This document shows positions 17,429 through 26,175 of a stretch of 64,000 nucleotides of DNA, piece by piece. The DNA comes from Candidatus Methanogranum gryphiswaldense (GTDB taxonomy: Archaea > Thermoplasmatota > Thermoplasmata > Methanomassiliicoccales > Methanomethylophilaceae), in NCBI GenBank assembly GCA_019262145.1, contig CP076745.1, forward strand, positions 493,093-557,092. Reading direction: 5' to 3'. The notes under the pieces were generated by a model that saw only the letters and a program-made list of their open reading frames with translations, had not been told where the DNA came from and ran no database searches. Both the position numbers and the translations under genes were made by a program. How positions within the stretch are numbered: the first letter of the stretch is position 1; each line of letters begins with the position of its first letter.

Positions 17429-18616
17429 TCAGAATTCTTTTTCATCATCGAACGGGTCGTCGCCTGTTTTTAGATTATTGTAGATGACGACAAGTTCGTC
17501 CTCGGATATGCTGCGGTGAAGTTTCACTGCATATCTTCTGACCCAATCAAGGAGAGTTATGGCATCCTCGTCGCTGAGGGCTATTCCTCTTTCTTTGAGC
17601 TTGGTTACTAAAGTGTTCCTTCCGGAATGCTTCCCGATGACGATCTTCCTCTCGAGTCCCATCTCTTCGGGGTCGTAAGGCTCGTAGTTCTTTGCGTCCT
17701 TGATGATGCCGTCCGCATGTATTCCTGCTTCGTGAGCGAAGCAGTTGGTGCCTAGGAAGGGCTTGGAGACTGGTATCGGCCTGTTGGCGGCTACAGAGAC
17801 GAACTCTGCTAACGGCTTGAGTTTCAAAGGTTCTATTCCGAAGTCCTTTCCGTAAAGGTGCTTAGCAGCCATCACGACCTCTTCGAGCGGTGCGTTACCG
17901 GATCTCTCTCCGATTCCCATGACAGTAGTACTGGCGAATTTGGCTCCCGCCATCATACCAGCCAAGCAGTTGGCCGTTGCCATCCCGAAATCGTCGTGGG
18001 TGTGCATCTCGACATCGATACCTACGGTGTCGATGATCTTCTTCACTCTTTCGTAACAATTGAACGGGGTCTCCCTTCCGATGGTGTCGCAGTATCTGAA
18101 CCTGTCAGCGCCCGCATCCTTTGCGGCCTGAGCGAACTGTATGAGGAAATCTATGTCCGCACGGGAGGCGTCCTCTCCGTTGCATGAGACATACAATCCG
18201 TGTTCTTTCGCATGTTCTACACTAGTGACGACCTTCTCAAGGACCCATTCTCTGCTCTTTTTGAGCTTGTGTTCGATATGGATGTCAGAGGAGGACATCG
18301 AAATAGCGACGGAGTCGACTTCGCATTCGATACTTGTGTCGATGTCGTGTATATCTGCTCTGTTCCATCCCAGGATAGAGGCATTCAGTCCCATGTGGGC
18401 GATGTGCCTTACAGCCTTCTTTTCGTCGGAACCCATAGTGGGGATACCGGCTTCGATCTGCTGTACGCCTGCTTCGTCCATAAGTTGGGCGATTCTGTAT
18501 TTCTCCACATTAGAGAATACGATGCCCGCGGTTTGCTCTCCGTCCCTAAGGGTGGTATCGCAAGCCACGAGCTCATATTTGTTCAGGATCTTGTTGACCT
18601 CATTGTAGCTTTTCAT
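17429..18616 (-). CDS. Homocitrate synthase-family enzyme (AksA/NifV-like)
   Basis: 395 residues of the DRE-TIM metallolyase superfamily, which condense acetyl-CoA with a 2-oxo acid. The metal/substrate motif CDTTLRDGEQ is at 19-28, the HTHDDFG metal-binding motif is near 205, and the GERSGN loop and the N-CFAHEAGIHADG block (near 290) follow. The ILGWNRA strand near residue 85 is closer to NifV/AksA homocitrate synthases than to long LeuA or CimA proteins. The regulatory C-terminal LeuA dimer domain is also absent. In methanogens, AksA supplies the oxo-acid chain of coenzyme B; that role is likely but inferred. LeuA or citramalate synthase activity remains possible. Confidence 0.8.
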   Translation of the reverse strand: MKSYNEVNKILNKYELVACDTTLRDGEQTAGIVFSNVEKYRIAQLMDEAGVQQIEAGIPTMGSDEKKAVRHIAHMGLNASILGWNRADIHDIDTSIECEVDSVAISMSSSDIHIEHKLKKSREWVLEKVVTSVEHAKEHGLYVSCNGEDASRADIDFLIQFAQAAKDAGADRFRYCDTIGRETPFNCYERVKKIIDTVGIDVEMHTHDDFGMATANCLAGMMAGAKFASTTVMGIGERSGNAPLEEVVMAAKHLYGKDFGIEPLKLKPLAEFVSVAANRPIPVSKPFLGTNCFAHEAGIHADGIIKDAKNYEPYDPEEMGLERKIVIGKHSGRNTLVTKLKERGIALSDEDAITLLDWVRRYAVKLHRSISEDELVVIYNNLKTGDDPFDDEKEF

Positions 18617-18757
18617 TTATATTCCTCATTTTTAGTCCCTGGCGGGACCGAAAACGTTCTCACAAACTAAACAGACCTTATTGTTAAATATCATTCTTAA
18701 ACGTTTTCCTGAAAACAGTGTTCAATTGTCTAGTGAGTCTTCTTATACTGTGGTCAA

Positions 18758-19795
18758 TCAGACCTTATAGCGTAAAATAGCACCCATTCCCCCTAGTGCG
18801 GCAAGTTCTCTTCCGCCGTCGTGTTGTTCCGAGACAACTATTATATTCCCTTTTTGGGATTCGACGGCCCTCACTATGTGATCTAGGTCCTGTACCCTTA
18901 GTTTGGAATCCAATATCAGGAGCGTTTCCACGGCTCCGGATTGTGCGGCATTCTCTATCTCCTTGGGTCCGTATGTAGCGAGACCGTCCTTTCCGATCTC
19001 CGCCATGAGCTTCTCCACAGCTTCCATCTCTGCTCCGACAGCTGATTCCCGGAGTATATCGGCACCCATGCCTGTCTTTATGAGTTCGTTCACTCCGGCC
19101 ATTCCGCATTGACCGGTGTGATAGACATGCACGCTTTTGAATTCCGGAAGATTGAGTCTTTTAAGGTCATCTATCAGGGATTCCTTCTCGAATCCGGGAC
19201 CGAGCAATACCAATGGCATGTTCGGTTCCATCAAAGGTTTTACTTTGTCAATGATCTCGCCATGGTAGTTGTCGATCTTTCCTTTCTCTTCATATTGTTT
19301 TCCGGACCTTCCGGAACGTAGAGTGGTCACTTCCTTCAGTCCGTATTGTCTCAATACAGCTATCGTCGCATCGTCTTGATCTAGAGATATGAAGACTATC
19401 CGTGGTTTCTTAGTATCGTTCACGGCCCTGTCTAATCTCTCGAGCTGTGTCTCCCTCCAGCGATCTTTCTTTATTGTAAGATTATCTCCTATCTCGAATA
19501 TGAGAGTGTGATGTTGTCCGATATCCTGAGGTCCCGTTTCTATGATGCCTAGGATCCTCAGTCTGAGGTCGTCCTCCGAGAATTCGACCTTTTCTGTGCG
19601 TATGCCAAGCGTCATCCGCTTCTTTTCCATTTTCTCCGCTCTGATCTTGTCAGCGGATTTCTCCTCTCTTCGGGTGGTGGATGCAGTGACAAGGTCCCCT
19701 GTTTCTATGACGTTGTACAGGTGCCACATGTCCTCATCGGCCTCAAGCATCAAAGAGATGCTGCCAGTTCCTGGATCCTTCCCGAGAATGCGCAT
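18758..19795 (-). CDS. pelA: Pelota (Dom34), no-go decay and ribosome rescue factor
   Basis: 345 residues in the archaeal pelota arrangement. The N-terminal Sm-like domain starts MRILGKD and contains LWHLYNVIETGD-type sequence near 25-40. The central eRF1-like domain has ATIAVLRQYG near 150. The C-terminal domain of the L7Ae-like fold includes LLILDSKLRV. Pelota dissociates stalled ribosomes together with an ABCE1-type ATPase. An ATG at 19828 would add eleven residues. I use 19795 because other archaeal pelotas begin with MRI/MKI followed by this strand. A TTTATAAAA box at 19865-19874 is divergent from the carA promoter. Confidence 0.92.
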   Translation of the reverse strand: MRILGKDPGTGSISLMLEADEDMWHLYNVIETGDLVTASTTRREEKSADKIRAEKMEKKRMTLGIRTEKVEFSEDDLRLRILGIIETGPQDIGQHHTLIFEIGDNLTIKKDRWRETQLERLDRAVNDTKKPRIVFISLDQDDATIAVLRQYGLKEVTTLRSGRSGKQYEEKGKIDNYHGEIIDKVKPLMEPNMPLVLLGPGFEKESLIDDLKRLNLPEFKSVHVYHTGQCGMAGVNELIKTGMGADILRESAVGAEMEAVEKLMAEIGKDGLATYGPKEIENAAQSGAVETLLILDSKLRVQDLDHIVRAVESQKGNIIVVSEQHDGGRELAALGGMGAILRYKV

Positions 19796-19864
19796 GTCAG
19801 TACTAATGGCATCAACCGATAATAACATTCACATTTGCTTCGATTTTCTGCCGTCAGCACACTG

Positions 19865-19874
19865 TTTTATAAAC
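19865..19874 (-). promoter_or_regulatory. TATA box of pelota
   Basis: Minus-strand GTTTATAAAA, centred about 26 bases before a predicted transcript start near 19843. Both candidate ATGs lie downstream of that point. Confidence 0.5.
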
Positions 19875-19947
19875 CTCAGTACAAAATAAGAGGGGTTGTC
19901 TAATTCTAGACATCGATTCTGATGGGTTGTTCTGAACAAACCCAATC

Positions 19948-19957
19948 CATTAAATAC
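19948..19957 (+). promoter_or_regulatory. TATA box of carAB
   Basis: CATTAAATAC is centred about 30 bases before the carA ATG, and no Shine-Dalgarno precedes that ATG. A very short or absent leader is predicted. Confidence 0.45.
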
Positions 19958-19982
19958 ATTCCCCAACTTAGAATTATTCTCA

Positions 19983-21068
19983 ATGGCACGCAGTTATTTG
20001 GTCCTTGAGGACGGGAGCATATACGAAGGAGAGCCCTTCGGATATCAGACTCCCGCATTCGGTGAGGTAGTATTCTCAACCGGAATGTGTGGTTATCAGG
20101 AAAGTTTAACAGATCCTTCGTTCCAGGGGCAGATACTCGTTATGACCTATCCTTTGATCGGTAATTACGGTATCAGCGACGCATTCTATCAGTCAGAGTC
20201 GATACATGCTCGCGCACTTGTCGTCAGGGAATACTGCAAGGAACCTTCCAAGATGTACGGCGGTAGGACACTCGACGACTTCCTTAAAAAATTCAAGATA
20301 CCCGGCATATCGGGCATAGACACCAGGGACCTGGTCATAAAGATCAGAACGATGGGAACCCTGAAAGGTGCCATCACTCAGGATAAGGACGGCATCGAAG
20401 CCCTGATAAAAGAGCTCAAGAGGATGCCTGCGCCTTCCGAGAGCAACCTCGTCGGAGAGGTCTCCTGCAAGGAGATAAAGAAATGCGGCACCAATAAAGC
20501 GATCACAGTAGGCCTTTTGGATTGCGGAGAGAAATCAGGTATCCTGAGAGACCTTTCATCCAGGTACAATGTGGTGGTGTTCCCTTACGACACTCCGGCC
20601 GACGTCATTGTAGAGTCAAAAGTGAAAGGGGTGCTCCTTTCCAATGGACCCGGGGACCCGGCTCACCCTGCCATACTTAACACCACGGCAAAGACCGTCA
20701 GAGATCTATCCACACAGCTTCCGCTCTTCGGTATATGCTTCGGCAACCAGGTCGTGGCGCTTGCTCTGGGAGGGAACACATACAAATTGAAGTTCGGTCA
20801 CCGCGGATGCAACCAGCCTGTCAAGTACGAGGGCAGAGTGTACATAACATCCCAGAACCACGGATTTGCGGTGGACGAAAATAGTCTGGAAGGTACCGGA
20901 CTTGTTGTAGACCAGGTGAACGTGAACGATAAGACCGTAGAAGGTTTGAAACACACCGACCTCCCTATATTCACTGCTCAGTATCATCCGGAGGCGTCGC
21001 CAGGTCCATGGGACACATCGTTCCTGTTCGATAGATTCGGAAAGGTCATCAAGGAGGGACATCTGTGA
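19983..21068 (+). CDS. carA: Carbamoyl-phosphate synthase, small (glutaminase) subunit
   Basis: 361 residues. The N-terminal CarA domain (FGEVVFSTGMCGYQE, 26-40) is followed by a class I amidotransferase domain from about 175. Nucleophile Cys252 is in FGICFGNQ and His335/Glu337 are in QYHPEASPGP. It releases ammonia from glutamine for carB, making carbamoyl phosphate for pyrimidines and arginine. It overlaps carB by four bases (GTGA at 21065-21068), so both subunits are translated as a coupled pair. Confidence 0.96.
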   Translation: MARSYLVLEDGSIYEGEPFGYQTPAFGEVVFSTGMCGYQESLTDPSFQGQILVMTYPLIGNYGISDAFYQSESIHARALVVREYCKEPSKMYGGRTLDDFLKKFKIPGISGIDTRDLVIKIRTMGTLKGAITQDKDGIEALIKELKRMPAPSESNLVGEVSCKEIKKCGTNKAITVGLLDCGEKSGILRDLSSRYNVVVFPYDTPADVIVESKVKGVLLSNGPGDPAHPAILNTTAKTVRDLSTQLPLFGICFGNQVVALALGGNTYKLKFGHRGCNQPVKYEGRVYITSQNHGFAVDENSLEGTGLVVDQVNVNDKTVEGLKHTDLPIFTAQYHPEASPGPWDTSFLFDRFGKVIKEGHL

Positions 21069-24000
21069 GAAAGGATTACAAGAAGCTCATGGTCATAGGT
21101 TCTGGACCGATAATCATCGGACAGGCTGCAGAGTTCGATTTCTCTGGAACACAGGCATGCCGTTCTCTTCGTGAGGAGGGTTACAAGACGGTACTTGTTA
21201 ACTCTAATCCTGCGACCATTCAGACGGATGCCGACACAGCAGACAGCGTTTATATAGAGCCGCTTCAGGCCGATATTGTGGTCAAGATCATAGAGAAAGA
21301 AGGTGTCGATGGAATAGTATCCGGTATGGGTGGACAAACCGCTTTGAACATCTGTTCAGAATTGGCAGAGTCAGGAGAACTGGCTAGACTCGGAGTGAAA
21401 CTCGTAGGTACCCAGCCCGACGCTATCGAGATGTCGGAGGATCGTGACCTCTTCAAGAAGACGATGGAGAGGATCGGGGAGCCAGTCCCTCTGAGCAGAA
21501 GTGTTCATACGATACAGGAGGCATTGGAGGCTGTCAAGGTCATAGGAAAGTACCCTGTCCTTGTGCGTCCTGCCTTTACCCTTGGAGGTACCGGAGGAGG
21601 TATCGCATACAGCGAGGGAGAGCTCATGGAGATATGTGCCAGAGGTCTGGCTTATTCCCGTATCCATCAGGTCCTCATCGAGGAGAGCGTCCTTGGATGG
21701 AAGGAATTGGAATACGAGGTAATGAGGGATTCCGTGGACAATTGCATCATCGTGTGTAACATGGAGAACCTCGATGCGATGGGGATACACACTGGCGAAT
21801 CCATAGTTGTGGCACCTTTGCTCACGATATCGGACAGGGACCATCAACGTCTAAGGACAGCTTCACTGAAGATAATCCGTGCCCTCGGAATAGAGGGAGG
21901 ATGCAATGTGCAGTACGCATTGAATCCTGAGAACAGCGAATACAGGGTCATCGAGGTCAATCCCCGTGTGTCACGTTCATCTGCACTTGCATCCAAGGCG
22001 ACCGGATATCCGATTGCACGTGTCGCAACGAAGATCGCCGTAGGATACACACTTGACGAGATACCGAACAAGATCACAGGAACTACATATGCGGCGTTTG
22101 AACCTGCCCTTGATTATGTGGTGGTCAAGATACCCCGCTGGCCATTTGACAAGTTCCGCACTGTCGACAGACACCTCGGTACCCAGATGAAGTCCACCGG
22201 AGAGATGATGTCCATAGGACGTACATTCGAGGAGGCACTGCTCAAAGGACTCAGGTCTTTGGAGATCGGCGTAAAAGGTCTCGACCGTATCGAGATGAGT
22301 GACGAGGAGCTCATGGACGAGCTCAAACATGCCACGGATAGGCGCATCTTCGCCATAGGAGAGGCCATCAGGAAAGGATGGAGGATCGAGAAGATAGCGG
22401 AGCTCGCCCAGTGGGATGAGTTCTTCGTAAGGAAGCTAAAGAATATCATTGACATGGAGAACAGACTTGCCAAAGAGGAACTCACAAAGGACCTCATGGA
22501 GAGTGCCAAACGCATGGGATTTTCCGATGATACTATCGGCGACCTAGTAAAGAAGAACTGCATGGAGGTCCGTAAGATCAGGAAGAGCATGGGAATTGTC
22601 CCAGTCTACAAAATGGTGGACACATGTGCGGCTGAGTTCAAAGCAGAGACACCATACTTCTATTCAACATACGCAAAGAGCAGCGAGGCTGTGAAGCACA
22701 CGGGTAAGAAGAAGGTCGTGCTGATTGGCAGTGGTCCGATAAGGATCGGCCAAGGAATAGAGTTCGACTATTGTTGCGTCCATGGTGTGATGGCCCTTCA
22801 GGAAGAAGGTGTCGATGCCATTATAATCAACAATAATCCAGAGACAGTATCGACAGATTACGATATATCGGATCGTCTTTATTTCGACCCGCTGGATCTC
22901 GAAGATGTATTGAATGTCATAGAGGCCGAGGATGCCGATGGAGTGATATGCCAGTACGGCGGACAGACCAGTGTCAATCTCGCGGTCGATCTGGAGAAAG
23001 CATTGGTTGGAACGAAGACCAAGATACTCGGTACCTCGCCGGACCAGATGGATGTCGCAGAGGACAGGAGAAGGTTCTCAAAGCTAATGGACGACCTTGG
23101 AATAAGACAGCCCAGGTCGGGTACTGGTTATTCTTTCGAGGAGGCCAAGGCCATAGCGGAGGAGATCGGATACCCTGTCTTAGTAAGACCTTCCTATGTA
23201 TTGGGAGGCCGTGCCATGGAGATAGTATATTCCACTGAGGAATTGAAGATCTACGTGGCCACCGCCGTCAAAGTATCCAGGCATCACCCCATATTGATCG
23301 ATAAATATCTGACGGAAGCGATAGAGATCGATATCGATGCGGTGTGCGATCAGACCGATGTGTACATCGGTGGCATAATGGAGCATGTGGAATATGCAGG
23401 ATGTCACTCCGGAGATGCGACTATGGTCCTTCCTCCGTTCACATTGGGAAGGGACATCATCGACAAGATGGTGGACATAACCAAACAGGTCGCGCTGGCA
23501 CTTAAGATCAAAGGTCTGATGAACCTGCAGCTTGCTGTGAAAGGTAACGAGGTCTACATGATAGAGGCCAATCCAAGAGCTTCACGTACTGTGCCTTTCA
23601 TATCCAAAGCAACAGGGATACCTCTTGCGAAGATCGGTGTCAAGCTCATGTTGGGAAAGACCTTGAAGGACTTCGGACTTTCAGGATATAGGCCGATAGA
23701 CCATTTCGCTGTCAAGGCATCTGTGTTCCCATTCCTGAAATTACCCGGTGTCGATTCCATTCTCACTCCCGAGATGAAGTCCACCGGAGAGGTAATGGGT
23801 ATCGACGAGGACTTCGACATAGCATGTTACAAAGCGCTCACCGCCGCAGGCAACTGTCTTCCTACCGAGGGTGGAGTCTATATCACGGTCAACAACGCAG
23901 ATAAGGAGCGCGTTCTGCCAATCGCGAAGGAACTCATACAGATGGGATTCACCATATATGCCACAAAGGGAACTTCAACATACCTTAGGGAGCATGGTGT

Positions 24001-24274
24001 GGAGACCATGACCGTCTTCAAGATAGACGATAACATGAGTCCAAATGCGATAGGATTGATGAGAGCAGACAAGATCAACCTTGTCATCAATACCCCATCG
24101 GAGAAGTCGGGACCTGTCCGTGACGGTCACAAGATGCGCAGACTCGCCGTTGAGTTGGAGATACCGTTCCTCACCACGATACAGGGTGCCGATGCAGCTG
24201 TCGGTGCCATCAAGGTCGCGAGAGACAAGAAGTTCTCCGTCAAGTCGACGAAGGAGTTCCATCTTCTCAGGTAA
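21065..24274 (+). CDS. carB: Carbamoyl-phosphate synthase, large subunit
   Basis: 1069 residues, full length, with the internal duplication of the family. The first ATP-grasp half opens KKLMVIGSGPIIIGQAAEFD and the second opens KKVVLIGSGPIRIGQGIEFD near residue 550. Each half contains a P(V/A)LVRP(A/S) nucleotide-binding strand and an (E)(V/A)NPR(V/A)SR metal-binding block. An MGS-like allosteric domain (about 935-1069) closes the chain. The start codon is GTG, inside the carA stop overlap. A 10-base-pair terminator follows. Confidence 0.97.
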   Translation: MRKDYKKLMVIGSGPIIIGQAAEFDFSGTQACRSLREEGYKTVLVNSNPATIQTDADTADSVYIEPLQADIVVKIIEKEGVDGIVSGMGGQTALNICSELAESGELARLGVKLVGTQPDAIEMSEDRDLFKKTMERIGEPVPLSRSVHTIQEALEAVKVIGKYPVLVRPAFTLGGTGGGIAYSEGELMEICARGLAYSRIHQVLIEESVLGWKELEYEVMRDSVDNCIIVCNMENLDAMGIHTGESIVVAPLLTISDRDHQRLRTASLKIIRALGIEGGCNVQYALNPENSEYRVIEVNPRVSRSSALASKATGYPIARVATKIAVGYTLDEIPNKITGTTYAAFEPALDYVVVKIPRWPFDKFRTVDRHLGTQMKSTGEMMSIGRTFEEALLKGLRSLEIGVKGLDRIEMSDEELMDELKHATDRRIFAIGEAIRKGWRIEKIAELAQWDEFFVRKLKNIIDMENRLAKEELTKDLMESAKRMGFSDDTIGDLVKKNCMEVRKIRKSMGIVPVYKMVDTCAAEFKAETPYFYSTYAKSSEAVKHTGKKKVVLIGSGPIRIGQGIEFDYCCVHGVMALQEEGVDAIIINNNPETVSTDYDISDRLYFDPLDLEDVLNVIEAEDADGVICQYGGQTSVNLAVDLEKALVGTKTKILGTSPDQMDVAEDRRRFSKLMDDLGIRQPRSGTGYSFEEAKAIAEEIGYPVLVRPSYVLGGRAMEIVYSTEELKIYVATAVKVSRHHPILIDKYLTEAIEIDIDAVCDQTDVYIGGIMEHVEYAGCHSGDATMVLPPFTLGRDIIDKMVDITKQVALALKIKGLMNLQLAVKGNEVYMIEANPRASRTVPFISKATGIPLAKIGVKLMLGKTLKDFGLSGYRPIDHFAVKASVFPFLKLPGVDSILTPEMKSTGEVMGIDEDFDIACYKALTAAGNCLPTEGGVYITVNNADKERVLPIAKELIQMGFTIYATKGTSTYLREHGVETMTVFKIDDNMSPNAIGLMRADKINLVINTPSEKSGPVRDGHKMRRLAVELEIPFLTTIQGADAAVGAIKVARDKKFSVKSTKEFHLLR

Positions 24275-24303
24275 ATCTTTTAATTCTTTATCATTAAAAT
24301 ATC

Positions 24304-24335
24304 ACTCCACTCGGGAAATCTCGAGTGGAGTTTTT
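24304..24335 (+). terminator. Strong terminator of carAB
   Basis: A perfect 10-base-pair inverted repeat (ACTCCACTCG / CGAGTGGAGT) with an 8-base loop at 24304-24331, followed by TTTTT. It lies 30 bases after the carB stop. Confidence 0.8.
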
Positions 24336-24358
24336 ATGGTATTTATGGAGCAGTGTCC

Positions 24359-25828
24359 TCATCTTCTTTTCATATATGCCCAAGCCGCCAGTACCAGAAG
24401 TATGATGATAACCGCCACAATTATTATTACAATATAGGATTGGTCCTCATCGTTCCCATCATAGGATGAGTTAATGGTCACCGATGTTTTACTGCTGTAT
24501 GTAGAGTCGAAATCATCAGACGAAAGTGATGTATCTATCGTCAGACCTGTTTCACATTGAGTATCGAAACAGTATGTGCCCAATGACATGCTCGAGGTCC
24601 TTTCGATATATATGTAGCTGAGGAGTGAGCAGTATTGGAAGGCATAATCCCCAATGGAATCGACACTGTTTGGTATAGTGATCGAAGTCAGAGAGTAACC
24701 GTATTCGAATGCATAATCTCCTATCGTCTCAACACTATCTGGAATCGTGATCGATGTCAAAGCATAGCATTTGCAGAAAGTGTACTCTCCTATCGATTCA
24801 ATATCATCTGACAGGGTGATCGATGTAAGTGAATAACACTTGTAGAACGCGCGGTCCCCTATGGATTCAACACTATCTGGAATCGTAATGGATATCAGAG
24901 CAGAGCACGTACAGAAAGCATATTCTCCGATCGTTTCCGTATTGCTTGAGATGGTTATCGATGTAAGTGCAGAGCAGTTGAAGAATGCATAATCCCCTAT
25001 GGATTCAACGCTATCTGGAATTGTTATTGTTGTGAGTGAGGAGCAATTGTAGAATGTGCTGTCTCCGATGGCCTCAATATTATCCGATAAGGTTATTGAT
25101 ATGAGTGAAGAACAGCTATAGAATGCATAATCCCCAATGGATTCAACGCTGTCGGGTATCGTTATGGATGTGAGTGAGGAGCAGTTGCTGAAAGCATAGT
25201 CTCCGATCGATGTGACACTATCAGGTATCGTTATGGATGTGAGTGCAGAGCAATTATAGAACGCATAACTTCTTATTGATTCGATATTGGCAGATAATGT
25301 TATCGTTTTAAGTGCGGAACAGCCTTGAAAAGTGAATTTTTCGATGGATGTGACGTTGTCAGGTATAGTGATCGATGTAAGTGCAGAGCAATTATAGAAC
25401 GCATAATTTCCTATGGATTCAACATTGTCAGATATCGTTATCGATGTTAAGCTGGAACAATTGTAGAACGCGCGGTCCCCTATGGCGATCACAGTGTAAG
25501 TGACGCCATCGTAGCTCACAGTTGAAGGTATCGTCAAGGTAACGCTCGTGGACGTATCGATGGCAGCACTGTAACCGTTACCTACCTGGACCGTAGCTTC
25601 AGAGTCAGATATGATGTAGTATGTGACCTCTATCCCACCGGTCGTCACTGTAAATGTCGTGTCTGCTGCAGCAGAGTCGTTCGTATCGTTCAAAACAGTT
25701 ACGGCCATTATGATGCACATCACGATAGATACGATCGCCAGTATCATCGACAAATGTCCATGTCTGTGTGTTTTGACATGATCGGAATTCAATTTTGAAT
25801 CTTCTTTGTTTTTTTGGTTTGAATCCAT
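24359..25828 (-). CDS. BspA-like leucine-rich-repeat surface protein
   Basis: 489 residues. A charged 27-residue N-terminal tail precedes a hydrophobic helix (MILAIVSIVMCIIMAVTVL). After a short lead, about 14 copies of a 23-residue LRR_5 (Treponema pallidum/BspA) repeat run from about 95 to 430, with consensus SITIPDSVESIGDYAFYNCS. A short globular part and a C-terminal transmembrane helix with a KRR tail (about 462-489) follow. The repeats form a curved solenoid exposed outside the cell. In gut organisms such proteins serve adhesion; the ligand here is unknown. GGTGATG ten bases before the ATG is a good Shine-Dalgarno. The repeats are less uniform at DNA level than in the 39563-43165 gene. 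Confidence 0.9.
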   Translation of the reverse strand: MDSNQKNKEDSKLNSDHVKTHRHGHLSMILAIVSIVMCIIMAVTVLNDTNDSAAADTTFTVTTGGIEVTYYIISDSEATVQVGNGYSAAIDTSTSVTLTIPSTVSYDGVTYTVIAIGDRAFYNCSSLTSITISDNVESIGNYAFYNCSALTSITIPDNVTSIEKFTFQGCSALKTITLSANIESIRSYAFYNCSALTSITIPDSVTSIGDYAFSNCSSLTSITIPDSVESIGDYAFYSCSSLISITLSDNIEAIGDSTFYNCSSLTTITIPDSVESIGDYAFFNCSALTSITISSNTETIGEYAFCTCSALISITIPDSVESIGDRAFYKCYSLTSITLSDDIESIGEYTFCKCYALTSITIPDSVETIGDYAFEYGYSLTSITIPNSVDSIGDYAFQYCSLLSYIYIERTSSMSLGTYCFDTQCETGLTIDTSLSSDDFDSTYSSKTSVTINSSYDGNDEDQSYIVIIIVAVIIILLVLAAWAYMKRR

Positions 25829-26175
25829 GCGGTCATCACCATTGACTTCGTGGCCGTCTAGAAATTAGAATTATTTAATGATATTCGTTAAATTATATTC
25901 ATATATCAATATAATTTGAAATCATATATCAATGAGTCGTCAAATTATCATTTGTAATTGTTTAATCACCTAATGAATTAAATAAAAGATTTTTGTGTGT
26001 TTGCATTTTATTTTTGATTGTAAAAGTTGTCGTTATTCAGTTTTTATCCTTATCAGATAATATACTGATTTCAATCAAAAATAATGATATATTTAAATAC
26101 GCTAAAGAATCAGCTTAAATAAAAGGTGTTGTTATTGTATCTTGTTTCAATTATCGATTGATAGGAGAATTATAT
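25829..26175. promoter_or_regulatory. 347-base AT-rich divergent promoter region
   Basis: No gene is seen. On the minus strand ATTAAATAA (25872-25880) lies about 45 bases before the LRR gene. On the plus strand GATATATTTAAATAC (26086-26100) lies about 80 bases before the next gene, giving a leader of about 60 bases. In the middle, a short ATATATCAATAT-like sequence occurs twice (near 25900 and 25926). Confidence 0.4.
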